A DNA stretch of 64,000 bases from Paraconiothyrium sp. Pb-2020 (taxonomy: Eukaryota; Ascomycota; Dothideomycetes; Pleosporales; Didymosphaeriaceae): positions 1,116,001 through 1,180,000 of the forward strand of contig JAJUBI010000001.1 of assembly GCA_022419385.1 (NCBI GenBank). Reading direction: 5' to 3'. Of this stretch, positions 46,359 through 58,440 are shown in pieces. Within the stretch, counting starts at the first letter, position 1, and the number at the start of each line of letters is the position of its first letter. Under the pieces are notes generated by a model. It searched no databases, was not told the DNA's origin, and saw only the letters and a list, made by a program, of their open reading frames with translations. A program made the position numbers and the translations under genes.

Positions 46359-47609
46359 ACTGCTTGGGAAGAGTGCGCGCGACGTAGACCGAGGAACGAT
46401 ACCATACGAACTGCATGATAGACGGATCGCATTGGGCTTTTTGGCGCTTAGGAAAGCTGGGCAGGTTGGATTGAGCGGGAAGCATCCCCCGTCGTGGGAG
46501 CGCCCGGCCATCGAGACAATGTGCGTAAAGCAGAACGGGATTCACTTCATGTTCAAAATTCCGCAGAACTTTTGCTACGAACGTAACAAAGGAAATGATA
46601 AAAATCTGGAAAACTTGGCTGTCATGGCTTCCGAAGCAAACTATGTTTCTGTGAAAGTACTTCGTGGCCACGGTCAGGAACAGCTGATGTACCAAGTGGA
46701 CGTTGATGGAGTAATTGGGGCTACAAGGAGACTAGCGATGGCACGACGGACAGCGTAACGATTTTCAAGCTTTGGTCCTACAAAAGCTATGGCAGCGCTA
46801 AGGTTTGTAAACTATGGTCTCTTGTGAAAGAATCCTGGCCGGGCCGCTCAATGTCTGCAAGGCTGTCGTCAGATCCCGGCAGAGCCGGCAGATCGACTCC
46901 ACACTTGCGGGCTAGCACGTGCCGAATGCGTTCGACTGTGAAGGTGTGGCTGGTGAAACCCTGGGACCAGGCACTGGCGACGTGAATGAGCTACCCCACG
47001 CCTTGCTTTGGGTGCCATGAGGCCAGGCATACGGCGCTTCTCGACATGTGACGAAGCACCGAGATGCACTTGCGCCGCCACGAGAGGTTGTAAAGGGGTA
47101 CGATGCGCTCGGAGCAGCGTAGATATCAAATCAGAGAAAAACGCGTTGCCGGAAGGGGCTAGGGAGCGGCGCAAGGTGTTCGGTGGATGGTGCTACTGGT
47201 GACGATCCCTGGTGTTGAACCAACTGCCAAGGCCCAGCCAGCAAGCTGCATGACATCACTGCGACTTCTTATGCCTGTTCGGCGACAACAAAAGGTCCTG
47301 GTTAGGCCGCAGCTGCCCCTTTGGCTTTTGTCTCAGCATCCGAGGACCATTTCTGTCCCGGGCGCATTTCTTAGTCGGAGTGATCTACGCGCCTAACTGT
47401 GCAGTAATCTCGCTGCGCACTCGGGCATCGTCTGCGTGACTGCTCCGCCTCGGACTCTCTCCTTTCGAGCTGCAGACGCACGTCTACACGTCATTCCCGA
47501 GACACTCCGCGAGAGCTGCTGGAGCTTGCGACCTACAGCACCACAACTCGACTCCGCTGTGTTCGACATTGCAACGGACCCCTCGTGAGCCTTGCAACAA
47601 CCGCTCGCA
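46359..47609. other. Intergenic region before the SLM1-type gene, no gene seen
   Basis: About 1.25 kb. A 108-codon plus-strand frame at 46432-46758 directly follows eS21 but has no domain and probably lies in its 3' flank by chance. Frames at 46869-47174 (-) and 47008-47396 (+) are likewise unconvincing. The last 200 bp should be the promoter and leader of the next gene. Confidence 0.5.
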
Positions 47610-50600
47610 ATGGCATCCCAGCGGCCCGTCACGCCCTCGGGCGGCTACAATGGCATCCCTACACCTAGCGACCCTACGCACTTGAGCAGAGGATATGGCG
47701 CCAACTCGCACCTCGGCGTCGACGGCAACGATTTTGCGACCACTCCCTCAGCCCCTGTAGAATCTTCACCACTCTCACAATCGCTCAACCGCTACGACAG
47801 CGAAAGGTTGGGCAGCAGGTTCAATGAGAACTTTGACGCGCAAACCCGAGGTTCGTCAGTGATTGGAGATGGCGATCATTTGCCGGCCCGCTCCGCCTCG
47901 CGCGCATCTACCCTGGGCCATGGAGCATCCGGGGGAGCTTCAGGAACCCCCTCGCGCAGTGGAACGCTGAAGAAACGAGCCTCGGTCAAGAGGAGTGGCA
48001 GTCTCAAGCGCAGCAGTAGCAGACGAAGCGTGCGCGCGGGGAGCATCAAGGGCGTCGAATTTGCCGACGAGGATGGCACCGGTGTTAAGCACAACAGTGT
48101 CTTTTATACCCCCGTCCCAACTTCGGGGTCCCCTACCGACATCCTTGCAAACCGCTTCCAAGGTACGCTTGCCCACGCCACATTGGCGACACTATCTAGC
48201 ATTTGACTGATATTTTGACAGCTTGGCGGAAACTGCTCAAGGATCTCATTTCGTATTTCCGCGAAGTCGGCGCCTCCTTCGAGCACCGCTCCAAGGCCTT
48301 GCTCAAGGTCTCCAATGTCATTAACAATACCAATGCGCCCGCGCTATTCCTCGCCGAAGGCGGTCTAAACGATGCGAACAGAATCCTTCGCGACTACCAC
48401 AAGCAAGCGCTGTCCGAGTCGAACAAGGCCAAGGAGATCGAAAACGAGGTGGTCAACCAGCTATCCGGGCTTCGAGCAGACCTGAGCCAGAAGATCAAAG
48501 AGATCAAGTCTCTGAGCGGCGACTTCAAGAACTCTGTCGACAAAGAGAAAGAAAATACTCGAAAGGCTGTCGGTGCTTTGGAAGAGTCTCTAGCCCTGAT
48601 CGACTCTGATCCCGCAGCTGTTGCCGGCAAAGGCGATCCATTCGTGGTTCGCTTGGGCGTGGATCGACAGGTTGAACGCCAGATTGATGAGGAAAACTAT
48701 CTGCACCGCGCGTATTTGAATCTCGAACACTCTGGGCGCGAGCTAGAGTCGATCGTTGTTGGAGAGATCCAGAAGGCCTACAATGCGCTCGCAAGCATCA
48801 TGAAACGTGAAGCCGATGAAAACTACTCTACAATTGAGAAGCTACGAAGCGGACCTGTGGGCATGCCTCGAGATCTAGAGTGGAACGAGTTCGTTACCAA
48901 TGACCCCCACTTCGTCAATCCAAACCTACCTATGAGGAGGTTAGAAGATATCGAATACCCTGGCAAACATCACCCTGCGGCTGCTGAGGTAAGGGCGGGC
49001 ATGCTAGAGCGCAAGTCAAAGTATCTCAAGAGCTATACGCCAGGCTGGTGAGTGAATCCACATGTGTTCTTTCGCTATGTCCATACTAAATATGTACAGG
49101 TACGTCTTGTCGCCTACTCACTTACACGAATTCAAGAGCGCGGATCGTATCTACACTCAGCCACCGGTTATGTCCTTGCTTTTGTCTGATCAGAAATTGG
49201 GGAGTCATGCTCAGCCCAATAGCAGCTCCTACAAGTTCGGTGAGTTGGCATGTTTCGTCATTCTTGACTCTGGCTAATATTCGCAGTCATCAAAGGCCGA
49301 CAGACTGGATCCATGCACAGAGGACACACATGGATTTTCAGGTGCGTATAGTGACGATCTTTTCGAATCTTGTACTGATGTTATACAGAGCCGAAACATA
49401 TGACACCATGCTGGCCTGGTACGATGATATCAACAGCCTCATCAACAAGACTGGCGAGGAGCGAAATCAATTTGTTACCCGCCACAAACGTAGTTTGAGT
49501 ACTGGTAGCGCCCGTTCAGTCAGCTCAGACGGAGGCCTAGAAGAAGACGAAGCGGACCGCGTTCCATTTTCTGCAGCCCAGTCAATTCAGCACCAAGCCG
49601 TTGCGCAGGAGTCCGAGCTTCCGTCTCGACCGAGTCCAGGTGGGCGATTCCCAAGTGATCTCCAGGTCGACCGAAGCTTACAGGCACGTGGCCCTTCCAG
49701 TGGCAGCTCATCGGAAGTCGGGCTTGATTTAGCAACCGCAGCCGGAGGCCCTCAGACAGCACATGCTAGTTACCCAAACGCATACGACGACCGCACCCCC
49801 TATGACGCCGCGTACGGTCCAGGCAACCCTTACGAATACCACCCGGACAATCCGCCGCAACAGCTCCAGCAGCAGACCTCATACTATGCGAATAACGCAC
49901 CGGCAACGCCAGGCCAGAACTTTGCGAATAGTCAACCGACCGCTCAATCTGCCGTTCAAACCGTACCCTTCGGAACTCACCAACCTTTAGCAGCCGCCCA
50001 GGCACCTGCAAGTCAGCAACAACCTCAACAGCAATACCCCGCATTCAGTCAAGGCCAGCGCCACGCTAGCAACTACGGCGATTGGATGGCTCCTGCAGCA
50101 GCAGGTGCAGGTGGCCTCGCCGCAGGAGGCCTCGGCGCAGAAGCACTTCACCGTCACCGCCAGAACCAAGCCCAATACGATGAGACAAACGCCGCGCCCG
50201 CCAGTGCTGGACCAACTGCCTCCCAAGACTACGCATCGCACCCAGCCTCACAAATCGTCTCCCAGCACGAGAACGCTGCACTTGTAGGCGGCGCAATTCC
50301 TGTTCCAGTCCCTCCGCGTTCCGGCCACGATCGCGCCGATGAAGCTCATGAGGCCTTTGTAGGCGTAGCATCCCCCGTGATCGCTAGCACCGAAGCCCCA
50401 GCGCTCTCAGTCGCGCACGAGGCCGTCGTTGGCGTGCCAGCACCTATGGTCGCGACCGCAGACCGCCTCCCAGAAAGGAGCGCACGCGAGCTTCCGCAGG
50501 CTACGCCAGCGTTGGCCGCGGCTGAAGAGGGAAACCAGTTAGGTAATCCTCTGGGCAATGGCGAGCCTGTGGGCACCATGCCCCCGGGCGTGAGGAGGCA

Positions 50601-50667
50601 GAATACGGACTTCAGTGTTAGTGATTTGCACGTGCCGGGGGAGTATCCGAAGCAGAGGGGCGTGTAA
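47610..50667 (+). CDS. SLM1/SLM2-type F-BAR and PH domain protein (TORC2 effector)
   Basis: Slm proteins bind PI(4,5)P2 at the plasma membrane, sense membrane stress through eisosomes and recruit TORC2 to its kinase substrates. Five exons: 47610-48162, 48222-49047, 49100-49239, 49287-49341 and 49389-50667; product 950 aa. The N-terminal 184 residues are Ser/Arg-rich, with a basic SGSLKRSSSRRSVRAG patch. The F-BAR-like helical region (about 185-435) starts AWRKLLKDLISYFREVGASF. The PH domain (about 440-540) runs from AGMLERKSKYLKSYTPGWYV to HTWIFRAETYDTMLAWYDDI and is split by three short introns. The rest is a long Gln/Ala/Pro-rich disordered tail with many QQ pairs; it ends SDLHVPGEYPKQRGV, reminiscent of the conserved C-terminal region of fungal Slm proteins. 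Length is typical for Pezizomycotina, longer than in yeast. Confidence 0.93.
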
Positions 50668-52748
50668 ATCACTTGCGACGGGATGCTCTATGTACGAATT
50701 GCTTTCACGGTGCGGTTGAGGCCGAGTCGACGTCTGGTTTGCTTCGATTTGCTTTACGTGGGCGTTGGGTGGAAATGATATCAGGTTGGGCCGGGTGGAT
50801 TCTTAAATGGAATGGGACGGGAAGGGAATATGACGGCCGGGCATATGTGGGAGAATGTGCTTCCAGGAGGACTTTAGTTCAATAATACTTTTGCTGTCTT
50901 GATATACCATATGGTTCCGTTACATGCATTCGTCTCTGCTGCTATATACGTGTCTGGGATGGGTTAGGCAGTATTAATGTCATAAGGAATGAGCGTTCGC
51001 GGGGGCTTCAAGATGCCAGGGACAGCGATGAATGCTCTGTTTTGATCAAAATGAAGCCCCATACACGTAAAATCTTGTTCACAGAAAGCTAGTCCTCTTC
51101 AGCCACATCTTTCTGCACAGATACAATCGCGAAGCAACACACCCAGGCGATAAAGACCTTCTTTTAGATACATCCTGGAGGGTGAACTTCTCCTTCATCA
51201 CTGTCAACACGATTAGCAACCCCATTCGTTCCACTCCTTAGTCCCGTGGGATCTTTTCATATCGCTCAAAGACCTGCTTAGCCACTTTTGTGTTAAAACG
51301 GGTGACTGAGCACCAGAAGAACGTCATCTTTGAGGTTACGGCTGAGGACCAGACCGAGGAGGACGTCGAGATTCCGTATATCATGGTCAAGCTGCAGAAG
51401 TAGATAGGGCGGAATGGAGGTAACGCGCTTGTATGAGCAACAAATTATCACGGTGGCGGCATGGCATACACAGATGAGCATGGAATGCGACATGAATAGG
51501 TTCTCTATCTCAGACATTCGTTCCGTGATCCAAGCAGTCTTGCCTCCTCAGTCTGTCCATCTTTCCACCTTCCAATCCTTCCATACATATCCTGGCGCCC
51601 TGCGTCCCGTTCTCTGACAGCACGCCGCCCACGAGTAAGCCGCTGTGCTTACTATAAGAGTAGAAATAAGTAATGTGATCCACCAAAAGTTCTTAATGCG
51701 TGCGGCCCAGCAAACTGCAAGAGTGAATGAGGCCTAAGATAGGAGGATCAGAAGGGCAAAGCCTATTAACAAGAAATTCCCTGCCTCGTAAGCCTGGAGT
51801 CGCGGGGGACTGGCGGAGTCCGAAGTGATCTGATATGCCTAGGGTTTGCGATTGGATGCGGTATGCGTTGGTGCTGAGGGAGAGGTAGAGAGGATTGAGA
51901 CGCGGTGGGTCGGAAAGGACCTGGCCCGCGCGAAGGAGTCTGAGAGTTGCGAGGGTGTTGTTGAACATGGCGGGCGGGTGGGTGTGCGTGCGTGCGTTTT
52001 TCGGGGACGGGCCTATTGGAGTCAGATGATGGAAGGCGGCGAAAAGAGGACTGGACCTGGGGCGCCTGGGGCGTACCTGTTTGGTAACTGAGAGTTTAGT
52101 TTGTGAGGTTGCCTCGACTTGCGCTATGACGTTGTGTTTGGTGCATGGTTGTTATGAGGATGAGGGGGGCGGGGACCATTTAAGTAAGAACAGGTTGTGC
52201 GAGGACACGTCGGATTTATGCGTAATGTGACTTAATGACTTGCTGAACCACGGTTCGCCATCGTAGATTAGCACTTCTGAACACACGCTAATAGGCAACG
52301 CCCTCGTGCTTTCCTCTTCGCCTACATGATGCAATTTCAGCCGTAGTCAAGTCTACCCCGTCGATACTGAGTAGTCGCAATTAGGTCGGGAACGAGCGCC
52401 AAAAAAACCGCAAAAAACATAGTATACTCATTTCAATGTTGCCTTCCATTTCTATTTCAATCTGAGTGGTTGAGAAGCCTAATCTCTAGTGTACTATGGT
52501 AGTAGAGAAAGGAAATACCTATGGTATCTTATAAACGTTGTGTCTTAGCGGCAGTCTCAACGCATGTGGATCGAAGCCACAGTTTATTCCCACTTTAAGC
52601 TCTACACGATGGGGTACATTAATACGATGTAAATATGGACTTTGGATATACAACTAAGCTATTGCACTTGGCCTGGAACTACAATCTCACCTTCGAGACG
52701 TATTTCGTGAATGTCTAAGCCACGCGCTCCAGAACCTTTACAAGGTGT
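50668..52748. other. Intergenic region with possible gene remnants
   Basis: About 2.1 kb without a firm gene. Plus strand: an open piece about 51076-51237 (TSWRVNFSFITVNTISNPIR) and another about 51238-51403 ending in a stop (EHQKNVIFEVTAEDQTEEDV) look coding-like but lack a start. Minus strand: a 91-codon frame from ATG 51968 (MFNNTLATLRLLRAGQVLSD), and, in another frame at 51793-51548, two hydrophobic segments separated by one TAG. None can be assembled into a gene I trust. Confidence 0.35.
51693..51968 (-). CDS. Possible small protein of unknown function
   Basis: A 91-codon frame starts at an ATG in good context (CACCCGCCATG). Its first 45 residues (MFNNTLATLRLLRAGQVLSD) are Arg/Leu/Asn-rich with few acids, like a mitochondrial leader. 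The later part is Pro/Arg-rich and less protein-like, so a splice into another frame may follow, for instance into the hydrophobic piece at 51793 through the acceptor ACTCCAG. I could not find a convincing donor. It may be a small mitochondrial membrane protein or a chance frame. Confidence 0.25.
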   Translation of the reverse strand: MFNNTLATLRLLRAGQVLSDPPRLNPLYLSLSTNAYRIQSQTLGISDHFGLRQSPATPGLRGREFLVNRLCPSDPPILGLIHSCSLLGRTH

Positions 52749-54465
52749 TCAGCCGCTCAGCCGTATCATAACCGCTTCGCTTGGCTTAATTCCAATCTCC
52801 ACCATCCCGCGATTTACGGATACCGTTGTAGTATCATTAAGGACCTCCACTTCCTTCCCTCCGTTACCTACAGTCCACTGCACGCCTCCCCAAGTGATGT
52901 TTCCAACACGCGCCGTCCCACCCATCTTACTCGTAAGCCGCTTGATACTCACCTCACTGACTCCAACCCCAACATCCAGCGTGATCTTCTTCTCCAACCT
53001 TTCTCCGTACCCTTCACTCCACAGCTCCAGGTTCACGAACGCAATTCTCGCTAGCTTTCCTGCATCATACGCCGCATACCCCGCCAAGAACGGTTTGCCC
53101 AGCTCCAGGTGCTTGACCCTGGTATTGCCCGTCTTTCCCACAAATTCCCCCACGAATATATGCCCGTAAAAGGCAGGATGCACACTTGCGGGTACGGTCT
53201 TCCCGTTGTGTTCATATTGCGGGTTCCATAGTGCGAAGGGGAACCCCAGGCCAGATTGCCAATTTATACGCTGCACGCCAATGGACATGCTGTAGAGTGA
53301 AAAGTCTACTTGCCAAAGAGCAGAACCAAAGACGGCTGCGAGTGCGTTGTTCTGCGAGGCATTTGCGCCACCAAGAACGGAACCAACTTCCGCAAGGGCA
53401 AGTGGAATCGGCAGGTCGAGGTTGTTGAGGAAGACAACAGCGTCTTTGACGAAGGAGGAGCCGTGGACGACGGCTGTGTGGTTCATGATGTCGCGTTGAA
53501 GATCTGAACCTGTGCGGACTTTGGTCTGGTAGCTTTGGGGGTTAGGATACGTGCTGCGCCCATTTCCAAGATTTAGACCTTACTAGTGCATGGAAACTGT
53601 CCCGATGCGAGACTTCACATCTTTCAGACCCAGATCGAACAACTCGGGTCTATATCTCGTCAGTAGGCATCTATAAATCAGCAGAAAGCTGATCATCTTA
53701 CACTCTCCAGCCACCAGGTGCCCCAGGGGATCCTGTTTTCCCAGTCTGACTCGCTAGACATACTGCCTGGAATATCTTCTTCTGCTCTCCCAAGTCTAGT
53801 GTCTGCATCATCTGCGCCGACCACTTCTTCCACCTGTCCACATATACCTGCTTGCTCAATCCATAATTGTCAGGCTCATTCCCAATCTCTAACCCCACGA
53901 TATTATCCGCGCCAATCTTGTTGTAAGCAGCCTTAGCAAAGGCCTTGCTATTTGCAAGCTTATTCTTCTTCATCGGAATGTCAACTACGTACTTTGCATT
54001 CGGGATCGTGGCGAATGCGTCAAGATACGATGGACCGAAGGTCATGTTGTTAGGGATACCGGCATTCTCCTCTCCAGGGGGAATCTTGATAGGGTCTGGT
54101 TGAGAGGGGTCGTATTGGGAGTCATCGAGAGATGAGCCGCCGACTCGAACATTGGGTGCTGCATTAGTCTTTGCTGTGATAGCGTTAAGTAGGTTCTTTG
54201 AAAAGGTGTTCGGGTTGTTCGGTGTTCCTGCAAAGCTTTCAGTGCTGGACTGTGAAGTGGCGGTTTTCTGCATACCGAAGTAGTAGTAAAATGATCGTTC
54301 CTCGAAAGCAAAGGCAGCAAAGTCGCGGCTGATCGGTTCGATATCGGCAGTGGGCATGGACGCGGGTACGGATATTGATAGTGCTTCATTTTGATGCGTT
54401 CCAAGAACTATGCCTGAGGCATAGCCACTGTACAGCAGAACGGCAATGAAAATATTCAAGTCCAT
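52749..54465 (-). CDS. Secreted glycoside hydrolase family 79 (beta-glucuronidase-like)
   Basis: GH79 enzymes remove glucuronic or methyl-glucuronic acid from proteoglycans such as fungal or plant arabinogalactan. Exons: 54465-53702, 53649-53584 and 53532-52749; product 537 aa. An N-terminal hydrophobic signal (IFIAVLLYSGYASGIVLG) fits secretion. The catalytic (beta/alpha)8 domain has the acid/base in GLEIGNEPDNYG (Glu197) and the nucleophile in LALAEVGSVLGG (Glu325). SMHYYQ is completed across the second intron. The C-terminal third is the beta-sandwich of the family and ends SEAVMIRLSG. An in-frame ATG at 54504 would add 13 residues, but a TATATATAAG box at 54527-54536 puts the likely transcription start close to that ATG, so 54465 is preferred. 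The in-frame stop after exon 1 (53698) is inside the intron. Confidence 0.92.
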
Positions 54466-54526
54466 TTGAAAGATTCTGATAGTTGGTAGCTTATGAAAAA
54501 GCATCCGAGTTCGCTAGGAGAGTGTC

Positions 54527-54536
54527 TTATATATAC
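54527..54536 (-). promoter_or_regulatory. TATA box of the GH79 gene
   Basis: On the minus strand the sequence reads TATATATAAG, about 62-70 bp before the preferred start codon at 54465 and only about 23-32 bp before the alternative ATG at 54504. It is the clearest core promoter element in the window. Confidence 0.55.
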
Positions 54537-55254
54537 ATGTCTGTGATAACCCCGTCACGAAAGCATGATTTCGGAGCCAGTGTATCGGCGATTATGCATT
54601 GAGGCATCCACTTTCGAGCTGCTAATCTTGGCTGACATGCATTGTAAGCCTGGCTGTATTTCAGGGCCTCGTAATATTGACATGTCCGTGTGAAAGCTTC
54701 TGTTTGAGTGAAGATTGTATAGGTGTAGTAGGTGGCAGTGACGTCATGTCATTCGCACATCTACTCAATCGCTCCATCGGTCAATCGAGAACGATATTCT
54801 TGCTGTTACCTTCGACTCAAATCGAGTTCGGAGCCATGGGCACATTTTGCGTTGCGCGAAGCATGTAGGACGATCTCGTATATGCGGTTACCGTGTGGGG
54901 TTGTCAGGCGCCCAAGGGCATGACGGGTAGCCTATCACCCTATCTATCTTTAGACTGGACCTGCAGCTGGCACCAAAACAGCAAGACTACAATCAAATCC
55001 CTAGATATGTTCTAGCGCCATAACGGACAACTTACGGACTGTGGTGTGCAAACGTAGCAGAAAGAGTGTCTCTATGGTCTCTTTCGTATCGTGCTTGCCT
55101 CGAAAGCAAGCTAGCTTATTTTGAATATCAACACCGATTTCATATGTAGCGTCATAGCGCCATTTAGTGTCAATTCTTTTAGCGCTATTAGAAAAAGTTC
55201 TATCCAAGCTTGTTACTTTGAGTCCGACTAAGCAACCATCGCATGGCACAATCA
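54537..55254. other. Intergenic region upstream of the GH79 gene, no gene seen
   Basis: About 720 bp between the GH79 promoter and the end of the F-box gene. A minus-strand frame at 55001-55258 overlaps the F-box 3' flank and has no domain. Confidence 0.5.
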
Positions 55255-56966
55255 TCAAGCCGCCTCCGCATACTTGTTAAGCTTTTCCACAATCGCTCCG
55301 ATATCCTTCCAAATCCTTCTTCTGTTCTGCAGACCCTTCAAGTCCTTCCAGTTCCTCGTGATTCCAACATACACTTCATACCAATTCGTCCTCGAGGCCG
55401 GCAGCCTCGTAACCATCTTCTCCATCGCATCAGCGCGTCCCTTAGCCAGGAAATCATTAACCCTCTGCGAAAGCAATCTTTGCACATCAGCCTCCCAAGC
55501 ATCGAGAATCTCGGGTAAATCTGATTTGATGATCTCTCTTCTCTCATACAGCCATGCCCTCCATTCGCCCTCTGTTTGTTCATGATGAACGGCGTCCTCC
55601 CATGTGGTTGTTGCCCAGATAAATGGAAGGTCGTCGCTCCATACCTCCCAGAGATAGGGCATCTCTCTCAGTAGCAGGTCACGCCAGAGTAGGATAGGTA
55701 ATTGGCGGAACGTACGCGACGCGAGACGTAAGTGTGCGATGTCCGAAGAAGCGAGGTAGGACAGGGTCTGTAGCCGTAGTTCCAGCGGAAGGCTGCTGAA
55801 CACGTCGCCGTTCCCTTCAAGAACCGGGACATCAAATGCCCCATTTTGTGGATCGAAACCGTCATCCTCTGCGATCGCAGCCTTTAAGATGGGGCCAAGT
55901 CGTGGGATTAGCAGAGGGTTTGCAGCGAGATATTCGCAGCCGTCTCGATGTGCCCACCACTGTTCGGAGCTTTCTCGGACATTTCGGTCGCTAGAAGCTA
56001 ATTCGACATCCTCGTTGGAGTCAAACATCCAGTTCCCGAGGGCTTCGAAATTAACGTACCCAAATCGCTTCCGAGACAAGCGGGAGAAGATGTCGAAGCA
56101 GGCGGTGTGGAAAGGAACGGCGGTGTCTCTGTCGCTGAGGTCCTGTTTCTGCTTAGCAATCCCATCTCACTGACCGGGAACAAAGGACGTGAGAAGATTG
56201 TTAATCATACCCAGCTGTCTACAATTGCGTCGCTTATTCCATGGCGAGGAGGTACAAATTCTTCGCCGCCGCAGTCTCTTGAGCGTACATGTCCACAGAG
56301 ACCGGACAAACAGAACTGGCCTCCTCTTTCGAAGTCTTGATCGTCGGGCGCTGCTTCGTGGATGCCTAAGTGAGCTTTGGTAAGAAGGCACTGAGCTGTG
56401 TTGCAGCCCTTCATTTCTTCGGCTGTGATGAGTTTGCCGTTGTAACCTGCTCCTCGGAAGCACTTGTGCTTTGGTGGCGGGCCACCCTTCTCAAGATCGG
56501 TCGTGTACAACGACAGATCCGCAGCGTTGAACAGGGTGTATGTATCGTCTTCCACAGAAGAGTCGACATCCATGTGATCGTCCTCTTCCTCAATTGCCAT
56601 TTCATCGTCGAACTCGAACTCAAGTGGCTCTTTGTCCGGCTCTTTATAATGATAGTCATCGTCTTCTTCATCATCAAGCATTTTCTCGATATCTGCGTTG
56701 AGTGCATGTCTTTCTGTTGTATCCACATCTTCACGCTCATTGTCATCCTCGGGTGCTTCACCAATAAGTTGTTCCTCCTCTTCCTCGCCTGGAGGGACAT
56801 CGTCCACACACTCTTCTGGCTTTCTTCCATCCCCAAGCTGGCAGCCCACTAGCTTAGCGTCGCCTGTACACTGCCAGCCCATCCATGCCGGCTCAGAGCG
56901 CAGACGTCGGCGTCCAATATTGAATGTGACGCCGCAAAGACGGCAAAGGACTTCTGAATAACCCAT
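55255..56966 (-). CDS. F-box protein with acidic N-terminal region
   Basis: Two exons, 56966-56211 and 56142-55255; product 547 aa. The exon boundary is inferred. The donor GTATGA follows TGG in phase 0. The acceptor AAACAG at 56143 gives SW-DLSDRDTAVPFHTACFDIF, the usual F(H)xxCFxIF motif; an acceptor 6 bp earlier is also in phase. The N-terminus has a Cys pair (CRLCGVTFNIGRRR), then an acidic stretch of about 90 residues. A Cys-rich part follows (CFRGAGYNGKLITAEEMKGC and QFCLSGLCGHVRSRDC). This layout recurs in ascomycete F-box proteins of unknown substrate. The F-box itself is at about 345-390 (VFSSLPLELRLQTLSYLASS, then DIAHLRLASRTFRQLP). The C-terminal helical part ends at TAA near 55255. 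It would act as an SCF adaptor. Confidence 0.85.
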
Positions 56967-57387
56967 GGTTGGTTCTTACGTTGGAGATTTATGAAGAATC
57001 AAGATGGAGATTTCAACGGAAATATGTTGATAATTGTATGTTGTCGTGAGCTAGCACGCTAGCCAGATGGAACCACTAGTGTAGGCTACAATCGTCGTTG
57101 ATTGGCTATAACATTAGCAGTGTCAGGCTGCCACGGCTGGAAATGTCACTCAGCATCCACTTTTCACTGGCACGCAAGGTCAGCGGTGGAGCTCCCCGGA
57201 GTGGACCGCATCGCGCAACAATTCCTGTTGTGGAAGTGAGTGTTTTGTAATGATGGAGGAGAAAGGATCTCCAAACATATACCATCTCTGAGCACCAATA
57301 TGTACATGAGTCTTAATATACCATATTCGACAGCCTCTTCGTGATGACGTTATTTCGCGAATCAGAAAACCAAAAGCAGGATCCATC
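56967..57387. other. Intergenic region, no gene seen
   Basis: 420 bp between two minus-strand genes, holding the F-box promoter and the 3' flank of the peptidase gene. Confidence 0.5.
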
Positions 57388-58440
57388 TCATGCAAAGTTC
57401 ACATCCATTCCCGCGACGACTTCCAGCGCATCTTGCTTCGCTAAACGTGCACTCCCATCGACAATACCAACTTGCCTCCTGCTCTCCACTAATGCTTTGA
57501 TTAGCGCGACTGCGACCTCTCGTCCGACTGCCAGCTTTTCGTCGCTGCCGCTCAGATCAGGCACATGCAGAAATGCGACCGGCCGCTCGTCTTCCTTCTT
57601 CTGAAAATAATGCGCAAGGCTATTGTAGTAGATAAATCCGCACATAAAATTTCCCGCGTCAGGACTAATCCTTACGTCTGGAACACCTCCGAGTACTAGG
57701 CCCGCCTCGGGATTCGGATAGCCAAGGCCCTCTCTCCACCGCGCGAGCGCATCAGCAGTGTCGAAACTCGTGTGCAGCACGGGCGGAAAGATGTCTTTTG
57801 GGAACCGCGCTTCGGCATCCTCGTCAAGGAATCTCTCGCCGTCGACATCGGGTATCTTGCCGTAGCCCCGGCCGTGGGCGCCTTGCTCGAGCGTGTAGAA
57901 AGTCCGGCCCGCGGCGAGGCCGATGTGCAGTATTATGTCGGGCGCAGGGTGCTGATGACTACCGGGTGGAAGGAGATGAGGGATCATGCCGACGACTTTG
58001 TGGTAGGCTACACGAACTGGTTCGTGGTGGACGTGGATGTGAATGGGAGTCGGGTTGGTTGGTGATGCTGGAATCAAGGCGGGGAGGGTGGAGGCTATTT
58101 CCCAGCTGGAGTTCTTGGGGAATTTCTCCAGGAATGGCTGAGGTGGTCAGAAATGCTTGAAATTCAATAAGGAAAAACGTGCACAGCGTAAACAGCAAGG
58201 CTGCAAAGGTGGTGGGAATCACCTTGACCTTGTCCAATGCTAGCTCTTGAGTGTTTGACAAAAAAGACATGGACCAAAGAAGACGGTCTACAAAGTTCTA
58301 AACGCATCGACACGAATCAAAACACAGCACAGCAGAATCAGGGGGTGGCGCACTCCAAAGCCAGTGACCAGCACCGTAACAGGCTCCTCGCCTGCGACTA
58401 GAGGGGGTTGCCTCGCGGTGGAGGCCCAAGCTCGTGGCAT
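57388..58440 (-). CDS. Pyroglutamyl peptidase I (peptidase family C15)
   Basis: This cytosolic cysteine exopeptidase removes N-terminal pyroglutamate from peptides. Exons 58440-58354 and 58137-57388; product 278 aa. Exon 1 ends TVLVTGFG and exon 2 resumes PFLEKFPKNSSWEIA, together the family's VTGFGPF start. The catalytic triad is visible: Glu113 in HIGLAAGRTFYTLEQ, Cys195 in AGNFMCGFIYYN and His220 in AFLHVPD. GYGKIPDVDG between them is also typical. The intron is 216 bp, unusually long here. It contains an ATG-started frame with a hydrophobic stretch that reads into exon 2 in another frame. I chose the ATG at 58440 because it is the nearest in-frame one; the frame continues upstream with no family support. 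Across 682 bp it faces a divergent FAD monooxygenase. Confidence 0.9.

Noticed and set aside
46432..46758. 108-codon plus-strand frame just after eS21
   Set aside because: Starts 74 bp after the eS21 stop, has no domain and fits a 3' flank; no independent promoter seen.
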